Origin: Watersipora subatra
Taxonomy: Eukaryota > Bryozoa > Gymnolaemata > Cheilostomatida > Watersiporidae
Direction of reading: 5' to 3'
Length of the DNA stretch: 64,000 nt
NCBI RefSeq assembly: GCF_963576615.1
Contig: NC_088711.1
Location: 57,950,248-58,014,247 of the forward strand
In this document: positions 36,101-47,448 of the stretch, piece after piece
Position numbering within the stretch: the stretch's first letter is position 1
Layout: each line of letters starts with the position of its first letter
Program-made: the position numbers and the translations under genes
Notes under the pieces: generated by a model
What the model was told of the DNA's origin: nothing
Databases searched by the model: none
What the model saw: the letters and a program-made list of their open reading frames with translations, nothing else

Positions 36101-39100
36101 GCCATGGACCCCCTGAGCTCTTTATCTCAAAGTCATGGACCCCTTTATAAACATCATAATATATGGTGTTTATAACAATGTATTTTAAATTGGCGTACAT
36201 TATAAATTACAATAATATACATGTAAGAGTCAATAGATTTGACATGTTTCTCTTTATTTACTTACATAAAGCAATGCTATACTAAATTGCTTTGACTGTT
36301 CATTTTCAGTTCGTTAGTGATATAGACGAAAATACTTCTTGTTTTTCACCAAATTCTCAATCTTTGGGGAAATGGTTGACAAAGTCCTAGTCGGTTTCAT
36401 TGTTTCGATTTGAGAACAGCCATAAAGGAGAAAGCGGACTCGCATAAGTATGTAGACACAATTGGGAGCAGAGTTTGAAGGGCGTGTTTGGCTGTCTGTG
36501 GATATGGATGAATCATTGAAGGCCACAATTCTTCAATGGTTTTATCTTCAAAAACATTTTTGGTTTTTTAAACGATCTGCTGGTTTCATTTTGTTGTCAA
36601 ATAAATATAGTCGCCAAATATTGTCCCAATTATGATCAGTCAGCTGCCATTAACAAGCATTCATCTCACTACCAAACAAGCGGAGCAAATGTTTGAAAGT
36701 TTTATGATAAATGCATGTGCGCACAACTCACGAAAATTATTCATCAACAACGTCGCAAACCCTTGTACCGAAATCTCACCAACAAATTTAACCATTTTTT
36801 TGTAGAGTCGTTTAAGTATAATAACGATACAAAACACATATAAACCTATTTCAATATATTACCAAGTCTTTGAAAAGTGTCGACAGTATCTTAAAACTTA
36901 CCAATCTGAATGGATTATACACAAATAGATAAATTAATTTGGCCGAAAATTGTTATTAAAAATTGCCAAGCCTTACTTTTATCAAAATTAAGACCGGCAA
37001 TTGAAACGCCGAGCGACAGAGAATGAAACCATTAAGTCGTGCGCATTTCACAAAAAAATAACATGCATATTTCACCAGTCCATAGCATTGTCGAATTGCC
37101 GAAGGTTTCTGTAATTAACGTAGAAGTACTGAAATATAATCGTTTCTTTTTTGCCGATTTCAAAGTAACTGACATTTTAGACGCTTTTGAGTACTTTGGT
37201 ATTCTAGCTGATGTCCAACGCAGTCAAAGTAAAGGAAATGGCGATGATATTTTTTTCTAACAATTTTTATGAGATTATTACAATATTTAATTATAAGTTT
37301 GGATGACTATTGAAATGTTATAGTCACACTAACAACATCGATGATGAGCAATATGTTACTGTTATTATTTTTTCTAAATAGCATCAAATAGATTTTCTAA
37401 AAATCTATATAGATATCACAACTTCTTGATATTGTTAGCTATTACGTTTTGAAATGTAAACAAAAGTGTGCATTGGTTTTCTATTATTACTGTATTACTA
37501 TATTAATAATATTGGTTATTCTAATAATATCAGTGCATTTTACTTCTAATATTGTATTTCTCCTATTGCAGGGGGAGAGATATAAACATATAATCTTTTC
37601 CTTTCATTATTGCTGTTTGTTGTATATAATAACACCCACACCCAGTACATTACAGCTACCATTGCCGTTATCCTACTGCACTGCAGTGCCATTTGACTGC
37701 TAATATTGCATTTCTTAACCATCAGTACCCTTTCTTTTTTCCAAAATCACTTTGGTCATGGGCTGTATGACAGGGGAATTTCTGGTGATATTAATAGTCG
37801 CCATTGTGAAATGACCCAAATTTGGTTTTACATTTAGATTTTGAATATGAAAACTAAACTGCACAGCTTTGCTGCTGTCCCATCTTATTGGCCAGGTCAA
37901 ACAATGTGACAACGACAAAAAACTTTGCCATTTTATATTATAGGTGGAAAAATATTAATCAAAAACTACGGAAAGAAGGCCGTTGTTTGGACGATTTCGG
38001 GTAAATTATATTTAAATTTGAGCATATACTAAAACTCCTACCAATCTGAAAATTGGTAAAAATAAGTAAGTTGAAATGTTTTATTTTCCATGGATCTTAG
38101 TATATCGCTGAAATTAAATATGGAAAGAGAGAATTACGTGTTTGCTGGTTACAGGTTATGTTGTTTTGTACTACTAACCAGAAATCAGGTACTATCCAGC
38201 GATTGACGCACATAGGTGATAAAAGTCTAGACCAAAAAACCTAACAAGACAACGCGACCACTCCGCGGGAATCGCATTAGCCTGGAAACCCAGGCTAGCA
38301 CAATCCCAACAGACTTCGATCATTAAACCCCACCCATATGATAGCCGTCGTCTATCCTTTTAGGGTTTTATATCATTGATCCAACCACTATGACAGAAAT
38401 AGCTGTAAATATCTAGCTAGAAAAACCATTATTGGCTCCAGCCTGTGGACCCCCTCAAAACCTCCTGTGGACCCCTAGAGGTCCATGGACCACCAGTTGG
38501 GAACCACTGGTATAGATGTTTCTCGGCTTTCCGATGCATGATTATTTAGAGATCTATGACAAGTTGGTGGTAAGTTACCAGATTTTGGCATCTAACGAAA
38601 AGAGTTCATTATGCTCTGCCCGAAGGAGAGTGCAAAATATAAGCAACATTCGCTGGCCCGTAAAAAAAGTTAAACTTATTTTCCCAAAATTCTGACGAGC
38701 CATTTGAAAAATGCAATGCCACCTCTATTTGAATGCCACCTCTATTTGATTGACACTGTAAAGAAAGGGTTGGAAAATAGAGCGCCATGGCGTTCAATTA
38801 AAGGTTTTATGGTAAGTTAGCTAAAACTACCAGTTTATGTTACAGGAAAAGAATCTGAGAGTCTTTACCTCTAAACTTGCACGCGACTAAGTCTACTTTC
38901 CCTTCTCTTAATTGACAATGAAACCTCATTCAGTATATTATTATTTTATTCATTTAGCTTTAACATATAATTTAGTTTTTTATTTTATTGTTGTGTAACT
39001 AGCAGAATTATTTACTACAAATTTATCCTAGGTTTTGGGCTATATGGAACAAATTAAACACGTTATGGTGTATTCTTATGGAAATATGTTTTAACATGGG

Positions 39101-40254
39101 TTTTTAAGAGACAAAGCAGTGCACAAAGAAATTGGCTTCATATGTAGAAAGTTGACTTAATTATTATCATTATGTAAAGTGTTTTATAACAAAGGGTGAA
39201 CCGACAGTTTAGAGTCTTTTTGAAATTTACTAATTTGTTGTTTTATTTATTTAGTTGTCTCTTTACTTTTTAAGAATCCATCTATGTTTACTTCTGTGTA
39301 GCATTTATTTAAGATGTTTCAGTCTTGGGCTGTGGAACGGATTAAACAAATTGCAATGTATTCTTAAGAGAATATTTGTTCCAACATATGATAGTTTCAA
39401 CATATGAAGTCTTTCACAGTAGAAAATGAATTCAAATGTAAAGGCTTGTCTATAGTTGGCAAGAGTAGATAAGCTAGTTACTTGATGAGTTCTATGCAAA
39501 GAATCAGTATCCATTTGACATGAGGCTGACTATAGCGACGAGCCGAAATCTCCACAAACACTTGAAGGGCTTCAATCGCCGACAGCATCATTTTGAGAGA
39601 ACGTTCGCCATCTTCCTAAATGCAGCCAAACATAATGCTCCAGACCATAACCAAAATGTCAGAAATGTTTCGCATAACAATAATTTACAAAGAAGAACTA
39701 CAGAAGAATGGTCTAAAGAAATACCTGTTGATAGGTAGCATATGTACCTGTGGTTTGTGAAGATGATGGTGCCGACGCAGAAGATAGTCGTTTAGAAGTG
39801 TCAGCAAGTTTGATGAAGAGTACATAAGTTCAGCTAATATATCTGAATGAGATTTGGAAATCTTTCCTGCCACAAGGTAGGAAAGTGTCTTGATCCATGA
39901 TTCAATCTGAATTAAGTCGCAAGCTAATTAGCAAAGTTAAACCAGCCTAGAGTGGCTCATAATAAATATTTTAGGTGCACAAGCAAGACAAAATCAACCT
40001 TGGTTTTTCTTAGAGAAGCCTTTGCAAGGACAAATCATAAAAACAAATTAGGAACAAACTTAAAAACAACCTATACAAATAAACATATTATTCAGAGCGC
40101 ATTAGCATACATAGTGTGCATACTTTGAGTATACAAATGCATATTATATGCTGCACAGTAAACATACCGTGGATGCTGCTTCCACATGTCTCACAAGATA
40201 TTCTGTATAAGAGGCGCCCAACTTTGCTAGTTGCTCACCAAATATATGAGTCAT
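30135..40254 (-). CDS. PEX16: Peroxisomal membrane protein PEX16, nine coding exons, complete
   Basis: PEX16 is an integral membrane protein that works with PEX3 and PEX19 to insert proteins into peroxisome membranes. Exons, 5' to 3' on the minus strand: 40254-40168, 39906-39748, 39615-39482, 35153-34960, 33856-33758, 32842-32770, 32131-32009, 31670-31609, 30196-30135. Their lengths sum to 993 bases, or 330 codons plus stop; every junction keeps frame with GT-AG ends. Human PEX16, from memory, has 336 residues. Matching landmarks in order are SYTEYLVRH, LSYLVAGK with SSNLLTLLND, IEALQVFVE, GRFLLLYKYKIGLRL, an acidic Ser-rich linker then GRRIKSI, the IIAES helix, FGEKAWLPW, LLRSPFYDKYS, SRVPGLG and EYLPQWQSTYFYTW near the C-terminus. 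The exon 6 donor (AG then GTTGGT) is the weakest junction; GTAACA four bases on is an alternative. A donor-like GTAACA at 31604 was passed over for GTGAGT at 31608, which keeps frame and the family length. Introns carry several mobile elements. Confidence 0.93.
30640..31260 (+). other. GC-richer promoter-like island in PEX16 intron 8, possible solo LTR
   Basis: This stretch is less AT-rich than its surroundings and holds GGGTATAAATATAGCGAG at about 30876, a strong TATA-like core. A C/T-rich leader follows it. The composition and the TATA-plus-leader layout resemble an LTR or internal promoter of a retroelement. I could not define TG/CA ends or a target duplication, and no long frame follows. 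Confidence 0.25.
32505..32614. mobile_element. Small 110-bp inverted-repeat element in PEX16 intron 6
   Basis: Perfect 11-bp terminal inverted repeats, AGTATAGCAAG and CTTGCTATACT, bound a 110-bp segment. It contains a short GTCTGTCT tract and, on the minus strand, GAGTTCGAATCTC, which resembles a tRNA T-arm or pol III B box. No clear target duplication was found. It may be a MITE or a tRNA-related fragment. Confidence 0.4.
36026..36129. repeat. Tandem duplication of the hAT left terminus (2 x 52 bp)
   Basis: Two identical 52-bp units at 36026-36077 and 36078-36129 both begin with the terminal CAGTGGTTCCC motif. The second unit flows into the element interior. The outer copy is the one adjoining the 8-bp target duplication, so the duplication was probably present before insertion. 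Confidence 0.85.
36397..36540 (-). pseudogene. hAT transposase C-terminal (dimerisation) fragment, broken
   Basis: The minus-strand frame reads EELWPSMIHPYPQ, then HALQTLLPIVSTYLCESAFS and MAVLKSK, before a TGA at 36399-36397. The pattern of W, then YP, then a Leu-rich stretch, then CESAFS and KSK matches the conserved C-terminal hAT domain. Family members normally continue with an Arg/Asn-rich stretch where this copy stops. The rest of the transposase is not recognisable in the element. The orientation gives the element's coding strand as minus, the same strand as PEX16. Confidence 0.7.
39000..39415. repeat. Dispersed repeat fragments (pogo/MITE-like), upstream part of PEX16 intron 3
   Basis: Two related blocks, TATGGAACAAATTAAACACG with TGTATTCTTATGGAAATATG (about 39044) and GTGGAACGGATTAAACAAAT with TGTATTCTTAAGAGAATATT (about 39334), share one ancestor. 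A third relative, TTGAACCCATTACAATGTAT followed by TCTAATAGGAATGC, is at ~46588. The GGAAC..ATTA and ATGTATTC order resembles the inner part of pogo-like MITEs. Confidence 0.4.
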
Positions 40255-43200
40255 ATTGTCTAAAACTGCAACACAACTATTTTAGCAATAATGGATGACT
40301 CGCACAAAGAATTTACCAATATTTAAAGTAGTGAAATGAGAAATTATTAGCCATGTGCTAAAAATACTTTAGTCAACGTTTGAAACTTCTACTATTTTTG
40401 AACCAGTCATTCTATATACTGCTATATTTGTTTGAATGGCAAGGGAACATTTCAGCATGTCAGGTATTCCATTATATGCAGTAGCTAAACATGCTTGAAT
40501 GTAGTTAATGATTGTCTAAACTGCTGTAATTAACTAGGTGGAACTTTATGTAGTTAAAAGCTCTGATTGTGAAAAATATATTTTATTAAACACGAACTTA
40601 CACAAACATTTTGCAGACTTTATCAGAAAGTATCAGTATTACTCTATCACTTGCAATTGTTTTGATGTTTGAGGTGATCTCCTTGACAGGATGTTTCAAG
40701 ATTAAAATCGATAAAATTTGATGGCGAGTAATATTATTTGGTTAATTTAACTCTACATCAAAGTATACGTATGTTTAACCGAACAAGGGTAGTTGCCCTG
40801 CTTAATAAAGCATCAATACAAGCCATATTAGCTGAATTGCAAATTTATTAAGAAATTTTATGACTTATCTAGGTGTATCCTTTATTTTTAGTTTGCCTGT
40901 TCTGCTCTTCCTTGACAGCATAGTAAGCAAAATTCTTTTGAAACATGAAAGGCTAGATTTATCTTCTAATGTATCTAAATACTGCTAATCCTTTGTTGAC
41001 TGAAGTTTAAGCGATATACAATGGCCTAGCTGTGATAGACCAAACAAGCTAACCGTCAGAAAAAATTGGTCATCAAGTAAAACGAAAATGAAAAATGTTT
41101 AATACATACACATAGATTTGCAAAAACTATTTCAAATACTGTTTTGTCGTAATTATAACAAACATTCTTGCTCCGTTATTTTTCCACTGTTTGAGTCATG
41201 TTGCCAGTACATATGTCCACAATGAATTGTACAATAAACAATGCTATAAACAATAAAAAACAAAATATATTATATTAGTAGTTGAGAATATTAATTCGCT
41301 AATTAGTCGCTAATTACTTAGCTTTGAGCTAATAAAAGATGCTTGCAATGCTTATCAAGAGGAGCACATGGGTTTATCTCAAAAGCTATTTGAAGATCTT
41401 TTTTAAAGATGCCAGCTAATAAAGTGTAAAAAAATTGATTAGTTCCACTTTCAATTAATCTTGTTGCCTTGCGGTTGCATTTTATGACTTGTAACAGTGC
41501 AAACTGTCATCACAGTTACTCTGGTTATTACTACAGTAATTAGTTGTTTACAAATTAAACACTAGAACATTTTGATTGGTACTTATATCCAGTTTGACAA
41601 CATTGATATACATGTATTTGATTGAGTTAAACCAAATTATCAAGAGTATTGCTATACTTTTGTTTCGTAAATCAACTTTCCTTGTACATCATTTGATGCA
41701 AGTAAAGCCTTCAGCCAAATGTAGTTAAGGCGTCAGCTTCGCATACAACGGTACTAAAACTTGTGGCTATTTAGCAGCGTTCCTATTTAATATTGTAATG
41801 AAATTACTGAGTGGAATGGTTACTCATAAGACATGTAAATTTAGGGCTTGTAACTTTTTACAGATAACTAGCATGAGCTGCATATGCAAATGATGTTGTG
41901 AACACACTAAACTAAAAACCACCTTTAGGTCAAAGTAGCCCATTTTCACAGCGCCCGAGAAGCTCGGCTAGTTATGAAAGGTTGTAATTGAGGTATCACG
42001 TTTAATAACTATAGCGTGGCCAAAAGAAAGCGATGTTACCGGTCACAACGACAGCCTATATCGTTGGAATGACAGATTAAGTTGTTAGATTTTGGCTAAT
42101 GCTGATGACAATCAGTTGCAAAACGATAAACTCAATTTTTTTCTTCTTGAGTGCATGCAACTAGCCTGAGTGATGCTAATACTTTTCTGTTGTCTGCTAG
42201 ACCAACGTGGTTGTTTTATTTTTGTAACAACGCGATGTAAACTAGCATGAAATAATTTTTGTAGTTAAATTATAGATCAACGAGTCTTTTCGCGAGTGTC
42301 CTATACATCTAGTTTAGCTAGAGCAGCTACTTCGGCCCGAGAGCTTCTTGCGAAACCATTTTAGATGGTGCTCTCCAGGTGCTGACGCGGTGTTTTGTTT
42401 GTGATCGCTCGGTTTGGATGAAGTAATGCTAATATAGCTGCGCTTGTGCTTTCAGTCAACGATTCCAATAGTAAAACTTATATTACAACGTACCCGTAAT
42501 ACTATTAGCGATAGTTAGCGAATAAAAACATTACTTTCAGTAGTATCGCGCTTTCGTTTTCGTCCACTTTCGTTCTTATAACTCGTTTTGAAACGAAAGT
42601 TTATTGTTCACTCTATACTAGTGTAACAAAAGTTTTTCTAGGACACGCTTTTCATTTGTCATTTACATGATTAAATTCAGCAGGAGCTTATCTGGACAGT
42701 GCAGGCGAGTGTTCCTATAGGTAGGCCAAAATAGCATGAGGTAATTAGCATGTTAGTGTACTTATGAAAAATCGAATAAGCTTTTTAATACGGTTATTAA
42801 CGTATTGTCAGACAAGTGTTTGGTATTTTTCTGTCACTTTTATTACGATTTTTACGCTTATTAGACAAACTTCGTGCCTGCAATGCTAACGTATTATTTC
42901 CTTAGTATTTCACGCAGCTGAATTAATGCATAGAACTAAAACATGATCTACTATACTTTGACGGTAGGCACAATAGGAAACAACTGAAACAATCAAGCAG
43001 TAAAATATAATTCGTAAGAGCATGAGAGTCTTCATTTTGCCAATGTCTAAAAGCTTAATCGTTTACCGCAGTAGGTGTTTAGTCCTATAGATTTTTGAAA
43101 CTCGACCTTTTACTTCCGAACCAAGATTTTGTTTATGGTGCAAAGTTCTTTCATTGTCCTTAATTTTTTATTGTTTTGAAGATTTTTGACACCGTTTTGT

Positions 43201-46200
43201 TATTGTGAGATTTATTTCATACGCCTATCTAAATGTGTTTAAGTTCGGTATATTGTGACTAGATTTGAACTTTCAAAAGCACATTCTAATAGGACTAAGG
43301 CTGACATAGCCTATGTTGGAAAGAAAATAACTTTTTGCCAAGCTGACAGCATCATTCAAAGCTCACGTAAGTATCTTGATCGCTGTAATTTTTTACAATT
43401 TTGGGCTTTCTTGGCAGGCAGCACAAGGTACTTTTTCATAAAGATGTAGCTTTTGAAGTCTTGTGTATTGATTACATTGATTGATTGATTTTGAACAACC
43501 TCTCTTAGAAGAATTATGCTGCACACATCGATATTGTTTGCATCGCATTGTATATCAATTGGGCTTGTAACAGCTTCATAACACCTTTTACCCTGAAATA
43601 CCAGTCATTTTTGGACCAGCCCTTTTAATTAAGAAACTTGGCACCATATGTAATATGGTGACATGTTTCTTAATTCTTCAATCATATACTTTATTAAAAG
43701 CTGTGCTGTTGATATCAGGCAATATGACTTAAACAACGAGTTGTTGATTTCAACACAGAGCTAGAACTTTTAAGAGCTGTTGAATTCACAAACAGGGTGG
43801 ACTGTAGATCTATGCCTAGCTATCTCAGTCATAACTGCAATTTTATTGCAATTTTATGCTAACTCTATAACGAATTACATTCTGTTATACTTACTAGTGT
43901 TAGTGTTGTTTTAATGAGGGGCATAAAATGATTGAGCAGTAAGCCGCCCACTTGATACAGAAATCTCTTAGCCATACTTTTGAAAGTGCACCAGCTTTGA
44001 TAAGCTTGAAAATGCTTACCTACGTGTATCTAATATGATGATGTAGGTTGTTTCTTTTTATTGTGCTACCAATGTGCTAGTATAGTAATTAGATGCAAGA
44101 ATTTAGCCAGAGTAGGGAGCTTTCCAATGCTTTGTTAAGCTGGTGATATCATTTACTCCGGCTTTTCAGTATGCTTATGCTCTCGGACATTCAGATTAAA
44201 TGTCTAGTTTTTCTACGCACAATGTTGAAGCTATGAACTTTACAACTATTAAACTATGCAACTAAGTGAGACATTGGGCTAAGCATTTCAGGTGTGAACA
44301 AGTTAACAATCTCTAGTAAATTGTATTTCAATAGCTGATATAGCTCAAAAGTTATGGATAACTTTTCTGCTCTCTAAAAACCTATTCATATACCATCTTA
44401 ATGCTAAAACTAAATTGATGCTATCTATTGTGTAGGTATCTCCATAGTGATACAGGATCTCTATCGGTCTTGTTACCATGGCAACACTAGAAATTGCTAA
44501 TAGAATTTGTCGCATAAATAAGATCAGTCTGCATTTAATGTTCTTATGCTTTGTTCATGACTATTGCTCATGACTCGGAAATGGTGGTTTAACACACTCT
44601 GGTCACTATGACACATCTTATTATGCTTGCATCATTGACGACTTGAGAGCCTTTCCTTAGTTTACCTTGGTTTGGTATCCCAATGACTTGCCTTCTGTTT
44701 TATCATTTGCTGGAATTGTTCATCTTCATTCTCCGAAGTCAGCATCATCTAAGATATCCATGGATTTGAGCTATATCAACTATTGAAATACAATGTCGCC
44801 TACTTGAAACGCCTGAAAATGCTTAGCAGAGTTTCAGCTAGTTGCATAGTTAGCTTAAATATTATGCGTAGAAAAAACTAGATATTTAATCTAAATATCC
44901 AAAAACATATTTAAAACCTAGAATTAACGATATAACCAGCTCAATGAAGCATTGAAAAACTCTCTACTCCTGCAATATCATTGCATAAAAACTACTATAA
45001 AACATGCATTACGCTATTTGACAGGCTATAGTGAATTTGGTTTTGAGCTGTATGGATCTGAGCAAAAACCTTTGTTATACTTTTTCAGTCTGTAAACATA
45101 CTACATACATAAAACTTCATGGAAAATCTCTGACATATTGAGTTTTTTTAAAAAGTAATTGATTATTCACTCATGCTGTGTATAAAAACAGTTTTATGCA
45201 TGTGTTTAGTAATTATAATCATATTTGGTGAGCATATGAATAAATATAGATGAACTATGGAAGTGTTTCATTTAATGAGTCATTTTATTTTCTCAAAGTT
45301 TTATCTTTGTTTCTGTTAAGTAAACCTTACCACATTATTTATTCATGTGTCGTATGATGAATGATTAAAACGAAAGCTCTAATTGAACTTTCACTTTAAT
45401 CCGCTGTTAGCTAGCAGGTGATGCTGGTTTTTCTTCATTCTACACCAATAAGTGTCAATAGTTGGAGAATATAAATAGGACATTTAGCTCAGTGCTGTTT
45501 TGTTATATTCTCTTTATTTTTATGTACATTTAGTATACATATACGTATTTGAAAACCAACTAAAGAAGGTGCGTGAACAGCTGCCAGAGGGGATATTTGT
45601 TCATGCATGTTTGTGTCATAATCAAAAAACGTGTGTATAAATGGTGTGGACAATATAAAAACTATTGTAATTGTTATAGAAATGCTCACATTTATTATCT
45701 TTTGTTTAGCAGTACAGTATACCATGTTACTACTATCAGTTATTACTATAATTAGTAGCCTACAGTACGTAAACTTTCTGACTCATGAACATTTACAGCA
45801 GACAGGAAGTAGCAGCTATTATCACTGTGATCTAATAGTGTGTCTTTTTGGCCTCTAGGCAGCATAAGCTGGCTCTCTTGATGATTACATCTAATACGAG
45901 GAGGGGAGGAAGCCTTGTTTGCATGACTTTTGTTATTATCTAAATTCTAACTCGTCATTCAAGTTTTATTGTCCATTTTTTACGGAGATCCGAGATTTGG
46001 TAAATCTATGAATATTCAACTGCAAGTCAGCGTTGGAAGTAAATAACTTAGTAAGTGAGCAGTGCTTTGATTAAAATGGTTGATAAAAATTACCGGTAAC
46101 TAACCGAGTGAGCTGGAGGCTGTGTGAATAGGAACTAAATATGTCTATGTCTATGAACTAAATATGTCTATGCATGAATGCCTAAACCTACTCTATAAAT

Positions 46201-47106
46201 TTTGTTGACAAGTAAAATTGTTTTAAAAGTAAAAACGAAACGTAAGAACATACAAAATAGTAAAATATGTATAAGGTATGTTTGTTTAGGCTTAATTTAG
46301 CTTAAGTTAAAGTAAATTATGCCATTTCTCTATAAACTTACGTACCTCTGAACCTCTGCATTCCTGAGCCTACATCTTATGTCCTTATGACTTTGGGGCA
46401 CAATAACATTAGAGATCTTTACATCTTTTTTTAATCGACTATTATATCTCTATGTCAATTTAGTCTAGTTTAGTTTTTTAAATTTAGTTTTTTGCATAGT
46501 TTTATATAATGCACTTGTTTTAATGGTAATGCTAATCACCTGACATATTTATGAAAGTCTTATTGTAGGAGCTCGAGGTTTGAAAAAATTGAACCCATTA
46601 CAATGTATTCTAATAGGAATGCTTATATGAAAGTTTTACCTTACATTATATGGACTTCTAATTTTGTTTGCACCCAAGGACCGCATCCTATTGGGTAAAT
46701 CTACTCTATAATATTCTACTCTATAATCTTTCCTATAATAAGATTTTTATTTTTTACTTTTTACGGATGTAAAACTGATGATCATAAACTAACTTGTTTT
46801 TTTAGAATCTAGTTGGGTTTCACAGTAAAGCAATATTGTTGTCTCTTGCTTTCTAAATATGGCAGTCTACTTGTATCACATTATTGTAAAATATGTTAGC
46901 AAGCACTAAATTCATCGAATGCTGTACGCTTATGCAATGTCGTCAAGACGATTTTGTTCTAGCAATAATTTGCTGGATAGAATACTGAGCAGAAGGCTAC
47001 GATGTTCCACATTTTATGGTAGCAAACAAATCAGGAAAACAAACTCAGGAAAACTTCAATTTCAGCACATCAGCCGTTTAAATTTATTCCTCCCTTATTG
47101 GTGGCA
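40255..47106. other. Shared upstream region between divergent PEX16 and kelch genes
   Basis: The spacer is 7.2 kb from ATG to ATG. TTGCAG 15 bases before the PEX16 ATG (minus strand) may be an acceptor of a leader intron. A GC-richer, CpG-containing patch at ~41.9-42.7 kb is the best place for promoters. At 43.26-43.37 kb a segment lies between an AG and a strong GTAAGTATC donor and might be a non-coding leader exon of the kelch gene. None of these is proven. Confidence 0.3.
46435..46705. repeat. Dispersed repeat fragment, relative of 39000-39415
   Basis: It shares the ACCCATTACAATGTATTCTA core and the surrounding TTTAGTTTTTTA-type leader with the blocks at 39.0-39.4 kb. Ends were not defined. 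Confidence 0.35.
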
Positions 47107-47298
47107 GCAGATAGCTTTCAATGTCTTGATAGAAAACTTTATTTAATTTTTCCGTGGTTATAATAACATAACTATCAGAATACGTCTCTTACCTGACAGC
47201 AGCTCTATATAGCCATCAATGTCTTGATAGAAAACTTTATTTAATTTTTCCATGGTTATAATAACATAACTATCAGAATACGTCTCTTACCTTACAAG
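47107..47298. repeat. Tandem duplication, 2 x about 98 bp, upstream of the kelch start
   Basis: The block CAATGTCTTGATAGAAAACT through AACTATCAGAATACGTCTC occurs twice with 98-bp spacing and very few differences. It ends about 150 bp before the kelch ATG, so it lies in the 5' leader, a leader intron or the promoter. Confidence 0.85.
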
Positions 47299-47448
47299 TA
47301 CACTTTCTAAAATTAGGCTTGATTATACGATTATCCTTTCTAATCATTTGCAAAACCATCATTTTTAACATTATATTTATTCCAACTACCTATTTATAGA
47401 CTAACATCACTGTTGATAGGGTCAGGAGTGAAACGCAAGGATTAAACC

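Larger units (their letters stand above)
36026..38509 (-). mobile_element. hAT-type DNA transposon (decayed) in PEX16 intron 3
   Basis: The element is 2,484 bp long. It starts with CAGTGGTTCCCAAC and ends with the reverse complement of the same sequence. It is flanked by an exact 8-bp target duplication, GTATAGAT, at 36018-36025 and 38510-38517. An 8-bp duplication and CAGTGG-type ends are hallmarks of hAT elements. The left terminus is present twice in tandem (52-bp units at 36026 and 36078). The minus strand near the left end retains the C-terminal part of a transposase. No intact transposase frame remains, so the copy should be inactive. It sits between PEX16 exons 3 and 4. Confidence 0.88.

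Noticed and set aside
36314-36526. 70-codon minus ORF in the hAT element
   Set aside because: It is in a different frame from the recognisable transposase fragment and shows no domain.
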